A stretch of DNA of 64,000 nt from the NCBI RefSeq assembly GCF_900141755.1, contig NZ_LT670844.1, positions 1,426,001 through 1,490,000 of the forward strand, read 5' to 3'. The notes under the pieces were generated by a model. The model was not told where the DNA came from. It worked only from the letters and a program-made list of their open reading frames with translations, and did not search any database. Every line of letters begins with the position of its first letter. The first letter of the stretch is position 1. Positions 50,325-60,056 of the stretch are shown piece after piece. A program made the translations under genes and the position numbers. The DNA is from Bradyrhizobium lablabi (GTDB taxonomy: Bacteria > Pseudomonadota > Alphaproteobacteria > Rhizobiales > Xanthobacteraceae).

Positions 50325-51581
50325 TCAACCGAAACGCTCGACCGCAAACGGGTTCGGGTCGGCGAATGGCGTCTCGCCGGTCATCATTTCCGCAAGCAGC
50401 CGCCCGGTCACCGGGCCCAGCGTCAGGCCGTGATGATGGTGTCCGAAATCGAACCACAGCCCGGCATGGCGCGGCGCCCGGCCGATCACCGGCAGCATGT
50501 CGGGCAGGCACGGCCGCGCGCCCTTCCAGGGTTTTGCGTCGACCGCCTCGCCTAAGGGAAACAGCGCGTGCGCCCGCGGCAGCGCCCGCTCCAGCTGGAT
50601 CGGCGTCGGCGGCGCGTCGCGGCGGGCGAACTCGACCCCGGTGGCGAGCCGAATGCCGCGGTTCATCGGCGCCAACGCATAGCCGAGATCCGAGTCGAGC
50701 ACCGGATGATTGAGCACCGCATTGCCGCGTGGCTTAAGATGCAGATGGTAGCCGCGCTTGACGTTGAGCGGGATCGAATAGCCGAGCCGGCCGAACACCA
50801 GATCGGACCACGGTCCGAGCGCCACCACGGCCTCGCGCGCACTAACCTTGCCGTCGGACGTCGCGACCTGCCATCGCCCGCCGGCATCCTGTTCGAGCGT
50901 CTTCGCATCGCCGACCACAAAGCGTCCGCCCTTGCGCTGGAACAGCGCGGCATAGGCTTTCGCCAGCCCGCCGGGATCGAGCACGAATCCGGGCTCGGTG
51001 AAATGGATGGCGCCGGCAAATTCGCCGGCAAGATGCGGCTCGCGCTCGATAATCGCCTTGTGGTCGAGAATATCGCCTTGAACCCCGTATTGCCTGGCCC
51101 GCTGGAATTCCCGCACCGCATTGGCAAGCGTCGCATCGTGACGAAACATCTTGATCCAGCCGCTCCGCCGCAACAGCTCCGGCACCCCGGCTTCGGCGAT
51201 CAGCGCCTCATGCTCGATCAGGCTGCGGCGGATCAGCGGCATCACCGCCAGCGCACCGCGAAGCGCCCGGTCCGGCGCGGAGGCGAGATAGTAACGCACC
51301 AGCCAGGGCAGGAAGGAAGGCAAATCGGAAAACTGGTAGCGCACTTGCGGCGCGCGGTTCGTCGCGTGCCGGAGGATATCCTTAAGCGCCCGCGGAAACA
51401 TGTAAGGGAATACCGAGCCGCACTCGATCAATCCGGCATTGCCGAAGCTCGTCTCTTCGCCGGCGAGTTCGTGCTTGTCGACCAGGATGACGTCCCGTCC
51501 CCGCTGCTGCAGGTGCAGGGCAGCGCCGACGCCGACCATGCCCGCGCCCAGGACGAGAACGTCGGTTTTTAGTTCCGCCAT
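50325..51581 (-). CDS. FAD-dependent oxidoreductase, D-amino acid dehydrogenase-like (DadA/DAO family)
   Basis: 418 residues with an N-terminal FAD loop VLVLGAGMVGVGAALHL, HELAGEETSFGNAGLI (DadA-like second segment) and a C-terminal FGHHHHGLTLGPVTGRL. It oxidises an amine substrate, probably a D-amino acid, passing electrons to the respiratory chain or oxygen. ATG at 51581 follows GGAG; the frame starts earlier with GTG at 51587. It is divergent from the peptide transporter with GGT, which fits amino-acid release from imported peptides. Confidence 0.9.
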   Translation of the reverse strand: MAELKTDVLVLGAGMVGVGAALHLQQRGRDVILVDKHELAGEETSFGNAGLIECGSVFPYMFPRALKDILRHATNRAPQVRYQFSDLPSFLPWLVRYYLASAPDRALRGALAVMPLIRRSLIEHEALIAEAGVPELLRRSGWIKMFRHDATLANAVREFQRARQYGVQGDILDHKAIIEREPHLAGEFAGAIHFTEPGFVLDPGGLAKAYAALFQRKGGRFVVGDAKTLEQDAGGRWQVATSDGKVSAREAVVALGPWSDLVFGRLGYSIPLNVKRGYHLHLKPRGNAVLNHPVLDSDLGYALAPMNRGIRLATGVEFARRDAPPTPIQLERALPRAHALFPLGEAVDAKPWKGARPCLPDMLPVIGRAPRHAGLWFDFGHHHHGLTLGPVTGRLLAEMMTGETPFADPNPFAVERFG

Positions 51582-51775
51582 AGGCACTCCGAAAGTTGAA
51601 TGTTAAGCGATTGCGCCCGCTGCCTAGACTTAGCGATTGCGGCGGCGGCGCGCAAACGGGCCTGGCTTTTAGGGAAATCGCGCTTGCGTGGCGGCCAAAC
51701 TCTGGCAACATGGATCGGGCGGGGATGCCGAAATTGCAGAAGTTAACAGTGCGCCACAGCGGAGATCGTGAACAT

Positions 51776-53371
51776 ATGTCGGGACGCCAAACCTTGCTAG
51801 CAGCGACCATCGTCTCAATCGTCGCGTTTGGGATGTCGCCGGCATCGAGCCAGACGCTGCGCTACGCCAACCAGGGCGACCTCAAGTCGCTCGATCCGTA
51901 TACGCTCAAGGAAACCACGACCATTGCCCATCATGCGCATGTCTATGAGGGCCTGGTCGCCCGCGGCAAGGATCTAAAGATCGTTCCGGCACTCGCCGAG
52001 AGCTGGGAAACGCTGACGCCGACGCATTGGCGCTTCCATCTGCGCAAGAACGTCAAGTTCCACAATGGAGATGCCTTCACTGCCGACGACGTCGTCTTTT
52101 CCGCCGAACGCGTGCGTGCCAACGGATCTAATTTCACCAGCAACGTTCCAGCCGATGCGAAGTTCGTCAAGGTCGACGACAATACGGTCGACGTGATGCT
52201 CGACTCGCCCAATCCGATTCTCATTGCGCAATGGGACGGCTGGTTCATCATGGACAAGAAGTGGTGCGAGGAAAACAATTCGGTGGCGCCGACGCCGGCC
52301 TCGGCAACCACGCCGAGCTTCGCCTCGCTGCATGAAAACGGCACCGGCCCCTTCTTCATCGAGAGCCATCAGCCGGGCGTGAAGACCGTGTTCAAGATCA
52401 ACCCGAACTGGTGGGGCAAGTCTGAGACCAATCTGAAGGAAATCGACTTCACGCCGATCGCCTCCGCCGCGACCCGCGTCGCCGCCCTGCTGTCGGGCGA
52501 AGTCGACGTCATCGAGCCGGTTCCGATTCAGGACATTGAGCGCGTCAATGCGAGCGGGGTCGCCAAGGTCCTGACCGGGCCCGAACTGCGCACCATCTTC
52601 CTCGGCATGGACGAATCCCGCGACGAGCTGCTGTACTCGAATGTCAAAGGCAAGAATCCGTTCAAGGATATCCGCGTCCGTGAAGCCTTCTACAAGGCGG
52701 TCGATATCGACCTGATCCAGAAACGCGTGATGCGCGGGTTGTCGACGCCGTCGGCGCTGATGGTCGCGCCGCAATTGTTCGCGCTTTCGAAGGAGTTCAC
52801 GCGGCCGAAATACGACCCCGACGCGGCCAAGAAACTCCTGACCGAGGCCGGCTATGCCGACCTCCAGGTCACCATGGATTGTCCCAACGACCGTTATGTC
52901 AACGACTCCGCGATCTGCGAGGCGGTGGTCGGCATGCTGGCCCGCATCGGCGTCAAGGTCGATCTGCTGGCCCAGCCGAAACAGCAGTATTTCGCCAAGG
53001 TGCTGAAGCCGGGCGGTTATAAAACTTCGTTCTATCTCCTGGGCTGGACGCCGGCTTCATCGGATTCGCATAACGTGCTGCACGACATCATGGGCTGCCG
53101 GAACGACGAAAAGGATCCCACCCGCGGCGAAGCCAATCTCGGCGGCTACTGCAACAAGGAACTGGACGCCTTGACCGACAAGGTCCTGGTCGAGACCGAT
53201 GCCGCCAAGCGCGATCAGCTGATCAAGCAGGCTTTCGAGATCGGCATCAAGGATTACAGCTACATCCCGCTGCATCAACAGGCGTTGGCGTGGGGCGTCT
53301 CGAACAAGGTGAAACTGACCCAGCGTGCGGACAACGCGGTGCTGCTGTACTGGGCGACGAAACAGGAGTAG
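51776..53371 (+). CDS. Peptide-type ABC transporter substrate-binding protein (DppA/GsiB-like)
   Basis: 531 residues of the extracellular solute-binding family 5. Signal peptide MSGRQTLLAATIVSIVAFGM ends near SPASSQ/TLRYA. Family hallmarks are LRYANQGDLKSLDPY and the conserved FHNGDAFTADDVVFS. It binds short peptides or related compounds in the periplasm. ATG at 51776 (GGAG 11 bp upstream) is chosen because it starts the signal peptide; the frame is open to 51596. A strong hairpin and T-run follow, so it is probably made in excess of the permeases. Confidence 0.93.
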   Translation: MSGRQTLLAATIVSIVAFGMSPASSQTLRYANQGDLKSLDPYTLKETTTIAHHAHVYEGLVARGKDLKIVPALAESWETLTPTHWRFHLRKNVKFHNGDAFTADDVVFSAERVRANGSNFTSNVPADAKFVKVDDNTVDVMLDSPNPILIAQWDGWFIMDKKWCEENNSVAPTPASATTPSFASLHENGTGPFFIESHQPGVKTVFKINPNWWGKSETNLKEIDFTPIASAATRVAALLSGEVDVIEPVPIQDIERVNASGVAKVLTGPELRTIFLGMDESRDELLYSNVKGKNPFKDIRVREAFYKAVDIDLIQKRVMRGLSTPSALMVAPQLFALSKEFTRPKYDPDAAKKLLTEAGYADLQVTMDCPNDRYVNDSAICEAVVGMLARIGVKVDLLAQPKQQYFAKVLKPGGYKTSFYLLGWTPASSDSHNVLHDIMGCRNDEKDPTRGEANLGGYCNKELDALTDKVLVETDAAKRDQLIKQAFEIGIKDYSYIPLHQQALAWGVSNKVKLTQRADNAVLLYWATKQE

Positions 53372-53387
53372 CAGCTTGAATGCACAG

Positions 53388-53418
53388 GTCCCGGGAGCCT
53401 CGCGCTTCCGGGACTTTT
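53388..53418 (+). terminator. Intra-operon terminator/attenuator after the binding-protein gene
   Basis: GTCCCGGGAGC-N5-GCTTCCGGGAC can form an 11-bp stem with one G-U pair, followed by TTTT. It lies 17 bp past the binding-protein stop and 54 bp before the first permease start, a standard arrangement for letting most transcripts end after the binding protein. Confidence 0.85.
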
Positions 53419-53471
53419 CGTTACGGGTCGCAATGACGCGCACCACGCTTACAGGGAAGTGAAAGGATCAC

Positions 53472-54452
53472 ATGCTCGCTTTCACTCTTCGCCGGGCGAT
53501 CCAGGCCATCGGCGTCATGATCGCGGTCGGCATCATCTCATTCTCGATGTTCCGCTTCGCCGGCGACCCCGTCAACCAGATGGTTGCCATCGACACCTCG
53601 GCCGCCGAGCGCGCCGCGATCCGCCAATCCCTCGGCCTTGACGATCCCGTCGCCGTGCAGTTCGCGCGCTATTTCGCCAACGCGGTGCAGTTCAAGTTCG
53701 GTATCTCCTACCAGTTTCGCCAGCCGGTCGCGGACCTTCTGAAGGAGCGGATGCCGGCGACGCTCGAGCTTGCCACCTGCGCCACGATCTTTGCGATGGT
53801 GTTCGGCATCCTGATGGGCGTCTATTCGGCGCTCAAGCGCGACACCTTGCTGACGAAATTATTCCAGGCGATCTCGCTGATCGGCATCTCGCTGCCGACC
53901 TTTCTGATCGGCATCCTCCTGATCTACCTGTTCGCGGTCATTTTGGGCTGGCTGCCGTCGTTCGGCCGCGGCGAAGTGGTGCGGCTCGGCTGGTGGACCA
54001 CGGGACTGCTCACGGTTTCCGGGCTGAAGGCCCTGATCATGCCCTCGATCACGCTCGGCCTGTTCCAGATGACCCTGATCATGCGGCTGGTGCGCGCCGA
54101 GATGCTCGAGGTGCTGCGCACCGACTATATCCGCTTCGCCCGTGCGCGGGGCCTGACCACCCGCGCCATTCATTTCGGCCACGCGCTGAAGAATACCCTG
54201 GTTCCCGTGATTACGGTGGCTGGGTTGCAATTTGGCTCGGTAATTGCATTCGCGATTATCACCGAAACCGTGTTCCAGTGGCCAGGAATGGGACTTTTGT
54301 TCGTGCAAGCTGTGCAAACCGTCGATATCCCGATCATGGCAGCCTACCTGCTGATGGTGTCGCTGATTTTCGTCACCATCAATCTGGTGGTCGACATCCT
54401 CTACACCGTCGTCGATCCGCGCCTGCGCTCGACCATCAGCCGACCGGCCTGA
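53472..54452 (+). CDS. Peptide-type ABC transporter permease (DppB-like)
   Basis: 326 residues with six predicted membrane segments and the permease signature EMLEVLRTDYIRFARARGL (EAA loop). The N-terminus LAFTLRRAIQAIGVMIAVG is typical of DppB/OppB. It forms the channel with the next gene's product. AAGGATC precedes the ATG. Confidence 0.95.
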   Translation: MLAFTLRRAIQAIGVMIAVGIISFSMFRFAGDPVNQMVAIDTSAAERAAIRQSLGLDDPVAVQFARYFANAVQFKFGISYQFRQPVADLLKERMPATLELATCATIFAMVFGILMGVYSALKRDTLLTKLFQAISLIGISLPTFLIGILLIYLFAVILGWLPSFGRGEVVRLGWWTTGLLTVSGLKALIMPSITLGLFQMTLIMRLVRAEMLEVLRTDYIRFARARGLTTRAIHFGHALKNTLVPVITVAGLQFGSVIAFAIITETVFQWPGMGLLFVQAVQTVDIPIMAAYLLMVSLIFVTINLVVDILYTVVDPRLRSTISRPA

Positions 54453-54454
54453 CC

Positions 54455-55429
54455 ATGAGCGACGCCGTCGTCCCGCACAAAACCGAGGTGAGCGCGCCGC
54501 GCGCGCGATCCTCTTCGGGCGGCTGGTTCAAACGCGCGATCGAAAGCGACCTGTTCTACTCCTTCCGCCGCTCCAGGCTCACCATGGTCGCAGCGGTAGT
54601 GACCGCGCTGTTCTTCCTGCTCGCGATCCTCGCCTCCCTGGTCGCGGTGCAGAACCCGTTCGATCCGGCGCAGCTTCAACTGATGAATTCGCGCATTCCC
54701 CCGCTATGGACCGCGGATGGCCAGAGCCCGTTCCTGCTCGGCACTGACGAGCAGGGCCGCGACGTGCTCTCCGCTATCCTTTACGGCATGCGCATCTCGC
54801 TGGTGGTCGGCGTGCTCGGCGTGGTGTTCTCCGGCGCGCTCGGCATCATGCTCGGGCTGATCGCGGGCTATTTCGGCGGCGCCGTCGACAGCCTGATCAT
54901 GCGCATCGCCGACGTGCAGCTCACCTTTCCGGCGATCCTGATCGCGCTGCTCGTCAACGGCGTGGTCAAATCGGTGTTCGGCAACCGGCTGGACGCCATG
55001 AGCATGCTGGCCGTGCTGGTAGTTGCCATCGGCTTGAGCTTCTGGGTGCAATATGCCCGCACCGTGCGCGGCTCTGTGCTGGTGGAGAAGAACAAGGATT
55101 ACGTCGCAGCAGCCCAGCTCATCGGCCTGCCGGCACCGGTGATCATGCTGCGCCACGTGCTGCCCAACACCACGGGACCGATCCTCGTCATCGCCACCAT
55201 CAACCTCGCGCTCGCCATCATCACCGAGGCGACGCTGTCGTTTCTGGGCTCCGGCATGCCTGACACCATGCCCTCGCTTGGAACCCTGATCCGGATCGGC
55301 AACAATTATCTGTTCTCCGGCGAGTGGTGGATCGTTGCCTTCCCCGGCATTGCGCTGGCGGCCTTGATCCTTTCCATCAACCTGCTCGGCGACTGGCTGC
55401 GCGACGCACTCAATCCAAAACTTAGATGA
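54455..55429 (+). CDS. Peptide-type ABC transporter permease (DppC-like)
   Basis: 324 residues. The cytoplasmic N-terminal OppC-type segment and LGTDEQGRDVLSAILYGMRI precede the membrane segments, and NKDYVAAAQLIGLPAP is the EAA-loop. The open frame reaches back to 53993 inside dppB, but ATG 54455, two bases after the dppB stop, is the coupled and correct start. Confidence 0.95.
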   Translation: MSDAVVPHKTEVSAPRARSSSGGWFKRAIESDLFYSFRRSRLTMVAAVVTALFFLLAILASLVAVQNPFDPAQLQLMNSRIPPLWTADGQSPFLLGTDEQGRDVLSAILYGMRISLVVGVLGVVFSGALGIMLGLIAGYFGGAVDSLIMRIADVQLTFPAILIALLVNGVVKSVFGNRLDAMSMLAVLVVAIGLSFWVQYARTVRGSVLVEKNKDYVAAAQLIGLPAPVIMLRHVLPNTTGPILVIATINLALAIITEATLSFLGSGMPDTMPSLGTLIRIGNNYLFSGEWWIVAFPGIALAALILSINLLGDWLRDALNPKLR

Positions 55430-55460
55430 GAGGCGCTGCAACACGCATGCAATTTACCGC

Positions 55461-56447
55461 ATGACCGAACCCGTTCTCTCCGTGCGTAACCTCAAGGTGG
55501 AGTTCGCCACCCGCCGCAACACGCTGCGCGCGATCGACGGCGTTTCCTTTGACATCGCCAAGGGCGAAGTGCTGGGCGTAGTCGGCGAATCCGGCGCCGG
55601 CAAATCGGTCACCGGCCTTGCCGTGATCGGCCTGATCGATCCGCCCGGCCGCATCAGTGGCGGCGAGATCTATCTGTCGGGCTTAAGGATCGACAATTTG
55701 CCGCCGGAGGAACTGCGCCGCATCAGGGGCAAGCGCATCGGCATGATCTTTCAGGATCCGCTCACCAGCCTTAACCCGCTCTATCGGATCGGCGACCAGC
55801 TGGTCGAGACCATCCGGACCCACACCAATCTTTCGGAACAGGCCGCACGCAAGCGCGCGATCGATCTGTTGGCCGAGGTCGGTATTCCCGCCCCCGAAAA
55901 ACGCGTCGATGCCTATCCGCATGAATTTTCCGGCGGCATGCGCCAGCGCGTCGTGATCGCGCTTGCGATCTGCGCCGAACCGGAACTGATCATCGCCGAC
56001 GAGCCGACCACCGCCCTCGATGTCTCCGTACAGGCCCAGATCATCGCCCTGATAAAGCGGCTCGGGCGCGACCACGGCACGGCGGTGATGCTGGTGACCC
56101 ACGACATGGGCGTGATCGCCGAGACTTCCGACCGGGTCGCGGTGATGTATTCCGGACGCGTCGCCGAAATCGGCCCGGTGCAGGACCTCGTGCAGCACCC
56201 CTTACATCCCTATGCCAAGGGATTGATGGGCGCGATCCCGACGCTGGCCGGCGAGGCCGCGCGGCTTGTGCAAATCCCGGGCTCGATGCCGCGGCTGTCC
56301 GCGATCCCTCAGGGTTGCTCGTTCAACCCGCGCTGCGCGTTTGCGTTCGATCGCTGCCGGATCGAACGGCCGGAGCCGATCCGGCACGGCACCCAAGCCG
56401 TCGCCTGCCATCTTTATGACGCCGCCGCCAAGGACACAGCGGCATGA
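55461..56447 (+). CDS. Peptide-type ABC transporter ATPase (DppD-like)
   Basis: 328 residues: Walker A GESGAGKS, signature [12 protein letters not shown], Walker [13 protein letters not shown] and the C-terminal oligopeptide-transporter domain with CSFNPRCAFAFDRC (cysteine-rich, possible Fe-S or metal site). It pairs with the next ATPase. It overlaps that gene by 4 bp (ATGA). Confidence 0.94.
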   Translation: MTEPVLSVRNLKVEFATRRNTLRAIDGVSFDIAKGEVLGVVGESGAGKSVTGLAVIGLIDPPGRISGGEIYLSGLRIDNLPPEELRRIRGKRIGMIFQDPLTSLNPLYRIGDQLVETIRTHTNLSEQAARKRAIDLLAEVGIPAPEKRVDAYPHEFSGGMRQRVVIALAICAEPELIIADEPTTALDVSVQAQIIALIKRLGRDHGTAVMLVTHDMGVIAETSDRVAVMYSGRVAEIGPVQDLVQHPLHPYAKGLMGAIPTLAGEAARLVQIPGSMPRLSAIPQGCSFNPRCAFAFDRCRIERPEPIRHGTQAVACHLYDAAAKDTAA

Positions 56448-57436
56448 GCTCAGCGCCCTTCATCAATGTCAAAAACCTGCGTCGCGTGTTCGATGTCTCA
56501 AAACCCTGGCTGAACCGGGTGATCGAGGGCGGCCATCTTGAATTGCTCAAAGCCGTCGATGGCGTCACCTTCGACATCAAGAAGGGCGAGACGTTTGCGC
56601 TCGTCGGCGAATCCGGCTCCGGCAAGACCACGGTTGCCCGGATGGTCGTCGGATTGCTGCCGCCGAGTTCGGGCGAAGTGATCATCGACGGCGTCTCGAT
56701 GAGCGACCCCCGGCAATTGCAGGCGCGCCAGCAATTGCGCCGCCGCATCCAGATGATTTTCCAGGATCCCTATGCGAGCCTCAACCCGCGCTTCCGGGTC
56801 GATGCCATCGTCGCCGAGCCGATACGGGCGTTCGACCTGATCCAGGGCGAGCGCAACATCCAGGCGCGGGTCGGCGAGCTTTTGAGCCTTGTCGGCCTGC
56901 ACGCCGACGATGGCTGGAAATTTCCGCATGAATTTTCCGGCGGGCAGCGGCAGCGGATCGCGATCGCCCGGGCGCTGGCGTCCGAGGCCGAGTTCATCGT
57001 CTGCGACGAGCCGACATCGGCGCTCGACGTGTCCGTGCAGGCGCAGATCCTCAATCTGATGCGCGACCTGCAGGACAAGTTCGGCCTCACCTACCTCTTC
57101 ATCAGCCACAACCTCGCCGTGGTCCGCCACATGGCGAGCCGCATCGGCGTAATGTATCTCGGCCGCATCGTCGAAATCGCGGAAGGCCGCCAACTGTTCA
57201 ATAGCCCCCGCATGCCCTACACCAAGATGCTGTTGGGCGCGGTGCCGGATCTCGCGATGTCCGGCCGCCAGCGGATTCCGGTCAAGGGCGAAATCCCCAA
57301 CCCGATCGATCCGCCGCCCGGCTGCGCCTTTAACCCACGCTGCCCGCTGGCCTTCGATCTGTGCCGGAGGGAGGCGCCGGCGCTGATTGACGGCGTCGCC
57401 TGCCACGCCGTCAACCTCGCCCCAGCACCCGCCTGA
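56444..57436 (+). CDS. Peptide-type ABC transporter ATPase (DppF-like)
   Basis: 330 residues with Walker A GESGSGKTT, signature [12 protein letters not shown], Walker B EFIVCDEPTSALD and C-terminal CAFNPRCPLAFDLC. It completes the first importer (binding protein, two permeases, two ATPases). It is followed after 97 bp by the GGT gene on the same strand. Confidence 0.94.
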   Translation: MSSAPFINVKNLRRVFDVSKPWLNRVIEGGHLELLKAVDGVTFDIKKGETFALVGESGSGKTTVARMVVGLLPPSSGEVIIDGVSMSDPRQLQARQQLRRRIQMIFQDPYASLNPRFRVDAIVAEPIRAFDLIQGERNIQARVGELLSLVGLHADDGWKFPHEFSGGQRQRIAIARALASEAEFIVCDEPTSALDVSVQAQILNLMRDLQDKFGLTYLFISHNLAVVRHMASRIGVMYLGRIVEIAEGRQLFNSPRMPYTKMLLGAVPDLAMSGRQRIPVKGEIPNPIDPPPGCAFNPRCPLAFDLCRREAPALIDGVACHAVNLAPAPA

Positions 57437-57533
57437 TCACGGGGATGCGAGCAAACCCTTCCACGGGGCCGGTTGGCAGGCCGCTTTGGCTGTGGTCAAG
57501 TGCACCGGCCGCAGCAGAATTTGATGGATTCCC

Positions 57534-59336
57534 ATGAGCAACATCAATCCCGATCCGTTCACCACCCGGCCCGAAATCGAGGGCACCTTTGGGGTCGTGA
57601 CGTCCACCCACTGGATCGCCACCGCGGTCGGGATGGCCACGCTCGAAAAGGGCGGCAATGCCTTCGATGCTGGGGTCGCGACCGCGTTCACGCTGCAGGT
57701 GGTCGAGCCGCATCTCAACGGCCCTGGCGGCGACGTGCCGATCATCGTGCATGACGTCAAGCGCGGCCGCACCGAGGTGATTTGCGGCCAGGGTCCGGCG
57801 CCGGCGGGCGCGACCATTGCGCATTACCGCAGCGAGGGCCTGGAGATGGTGCCCGGCACCGGGCTGCTCGCCGCCTGCGTTCCCGGCACTTTCGAATCCT
57901 GGATGCTGCTGCTGCGCGACTACGGCACGCTTCGCCTGCGCGACGTGCTCGAGCCTGCGATCGCCTATGCCCGCGACGGTTACCCGCTGGTGGAGCGCGC
58001 TTCCGCCACCATTGCGACCGTCGAGCAGATGTTCCGGAAGCACTGGAAGACCTCGGCCGCGGTCTATCTGCCGAACAATGAAGTGCCCAAACCCGGCACG
58101 CTCTTCACCAACAAGACGCTGTCGGAAACCTATGCCCGCATCCTGACCGAAGCCGAAAGCGCCGGCGCCGACCGCACAGCCCAGATCGAACGCGCGCGCA
58201 AAGCCTGGTCGCGCGGCTTTGTCGCGGAGGCGATCGACAATTTCTGCCGCACCCAGGAAGTCATGGATGTCAGCGGCTCACCACATCGCGGCGTGTTGCG
58301 CGCCGACGACATGGCGCGTTGGCAGCCAAGTGTCGAAGCCCCGCTGACTTACGATTATGGCCGCTACACCGTCTGCAAGGCCGGGGTCTGGAGCCAGGGC
58401 CCGGTGATGCTGCAGCAGCTCGCGCTGTTGAAGGGATTCGAGCTCGACGGGCTCGATCCGACAGGTCCGGAATTCATCCATCTGCAGATCGAATGCGCCA
58501 AGCTCGCCTTCGCCGACCGCGAAAAATTTTATGGCGATCCGAATTTTAACGAAATCCCGATCACGACGCTGTTGTCGGATGCCTATAATGACGAGCGCCG
58601 CAAGCTGATTTCAGAAAAGGCCTCGCTCGACTTCATCCCCGGCTCCGTCGAAGGCTTTGGTTCAGTCGTAAAACTGCGCCGCGCGGAGGGCCATCGCGAG
58701 GCGGTCGGCGCCATGGGCGCCGGCGAGCCGACGGTCGGCCGCTTCGGCGAGGTGCGCGGCGACACCGTGCATTTCGACATCATCGACCAGGCCGGCAACA
58801 TGATCTCGGCGACGCCGTCGGGCGGCTGGCTGCAATCCTCACCGGTTATTCCGGAACTCGGCTTCTGCCTCGGCAGCCGCGCGCAGATGTTCTGGCTCGA
58901 GGAAAATCACCCTGCGGCTTTGGCGCCGGGAAAACGCCCCCGCACCACGCTCTCGCCGACCATGGCGCTGCGCGACGGCGAACCGTATCTGGCCTGGGGT
59001 TCGCCCGGCGGCGATCAGCAGGATCAATGGACCACGCAATTCTTTTTGCGGCACGTTCACGCCAAGCTCAATCTGCAGGAAGCGATCGACGCGCCGGCGT
59101 GGCATTCCGAGCATTTCCCGATCTCGTTCTGGCCGCGCACCGCGCGCCCCGGCGTGCTCGTGGTCGAGAACCGCGTCCCGAAGGCCACGATCGATAACTT
59201 AAAGACCCGCGGCCATATCGTGGAGACCGGCCCCGACTGGTCGGAAGGCCGCCTCACCGCCGCCTCCAAAGTCGGCCGCCGCCGCCGTGCCGCCGCCAAT
59301 CCCCGGGGCATGCAGGGCTACGCGGCCGGACGGTGA
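57534..59336 (+). CDS. Gamma-glutamyltransferase-family protein, no signal peptide
   Basis: 600 residues of the Ntn-hydrolase GGT family. The autocatalytic nucleophile Thr411 is in RGDTVHFDIID, and GGNAFDAGVAT, NGPGGD and the later SPTMALRDGE segment are conserved. GGT self-cleaves into two subunits and removes gamma-glutamyl groups from glutathione or gamma-glutamyl peptides. The N-terminus MSNINPDPFTTRPEI lacks a signal peptide, unlike periplasmic E. coli Ggt, so it is probably cytoplasmic and acts on imported peptides. It lies between two peptide ABC systems. Confidence 0.9.
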   Translation: MSNINPDPFTTRPEIEGTFGVVTSTHWIATAVGMATLEKGGNAFDAGVATAFTLQVVEPHLNGPGGDVPIIVHDVKRGRTEVICGQGPAPAGATIAHYRSEGLEMVPGTGLLAACVPGTFESWMLLLRDYGTLRLRDVLEPAIAYARDGYPLVERASATIATVEQMFRKHWKTSAAVYLPNNEVPKPGTLFTNKTLSETYARILTEAESAGADRTAQIERARKAWSRGFVAEAIDNFCRTQEVMDVSGSPHRGVLRADDMARWQPSVEAPLTYDYGRYTVCKAGVWSQGPVMLQQLALLKGFELDGLDPTGPEFIHLQIECAKLAFADREKFYGDPNFNEIPITTLLSDAYNDERRKLISEKASLDFIPGSVEGFGSVVKLRRAEGHREAVGAMGAGEPTVGRFGEVRGDTVHFDIIDQAGNMISATPSGGWLQSSPVIPELGFCLGSRAQMFWLEENHPAALAPGKRPRTTLSPTMALRDGEPYLAWGSPGGDQQDQWTTQFFLRHVHAKLNLQEAIDAPAWHSEHFPISFWPRTARPGVLVVENRVPKATIDNLKTRGHIVETGPDWSEGRLTAASKVGRRRRAAANPRGMQGYAAGR

Positions 59337-59345
59337 AGAACTGAG

Positions 59346-60056
59346 ATGACCTGGTCGATCATCGCCCGCGACAATGCAACCGGCCAAATCGGTATCGTCG
59401 TTGCGACAAAATTCTTCGCGGTCGGGGCGCGCGTGCCGCATATCGCAGCTAGCTTCGGCGGCATCGCAACGCAGGCGCTAGTGAATCCCTATTACGGCAT
59501 CGACGGCGTAAAATTGCTGCGCGAGGGACGTGAGCCGCGCGATATCATCCAGACCCTGATCGCAGCGGACGCCGGCCGCGAGAGCCGGCAACTTCACATC
59601 ATGGATGTCCATGGCCGCATCGCCTCCCATACCGGTCGCGACTGCGTCGACTGGTGCGGACATCTCGAGGGCGACGGTTTTTCCATTGCCGGCAACATGC
59701 TGGCGGGCCCGCGCGTGTTGGACGACACCGCGAAAGCTTATGTCGCCGGCAAAAGCCTGCCGTTCGCGCAACGCCTGATCGCGGCGATGCGATCCGGCGA
59801 AGCCGCCGGCGGCGACAAGCGCGGCAAGCAATCGGCGGCGCTTTTGGTCCATGGCGAGGAGGAATGGTCCGACCTCGACCTCCGCGTCGACGATCACGCC
59901 GATCCGCTGGCCGAGCTCGAACGCCTCGAACAAGTGAGCCGCGAGCGCTGGGTGCACTTTCGCCAATTCCTCCCCACGCGCAAGAATCCGGCTGGCGTTA
60001 CTGACCGCGCCATCATCGATGCCGGGATCGAAGCGGCGATCGCGGGCGAGAAATGA
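59346..60056 (+). CDS. DUF1028-family protein (Ntn-hydrolase-like)
   Basis: 236 residues beginning MTWSIIARDNATGQIGIVVAT, the DUF1028 signature, with QALVNPYYGIDGVKLL and SIAGNMLAGPRVLDD. The family resembles N-terminal nucleophile hydrolases of peptidoglycan or peptide turnover, with no settled activity. It starts 9 bp after the GGT stop and its end overlaps the next ATPase gene by 4 bp, so it is tightly tied to the transporters; a second peptide or amide hydrolase is plausible. Confidence 0.87.
   Translation: MTWSIIARDNATGQIGIVVATKFFAVGARVPHIAASFGGIATQALVNPYYGIDGVKLLREGREPRDIIQTLIAADAGRESRQLHIMDVHGRIASHTGRDCVDWCGHLEGDGFSIAGNMLAGPRVLDDTAKAYVAGKSLPFAQRLIAAMRSGEAAGGDKRGKQSAALLVHGEEEWSDLDLRVDDHADPLAELERLEQVSRERWVHFRQFLPTRKNPAGVTDRAIIDAGIEAAIAGEK

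Noticed and set aside
53993..55429. 478-residue frame ending with the DppC-like permease
   Set aside because: The first part is a shadow of dppB; the correct start is 54455.
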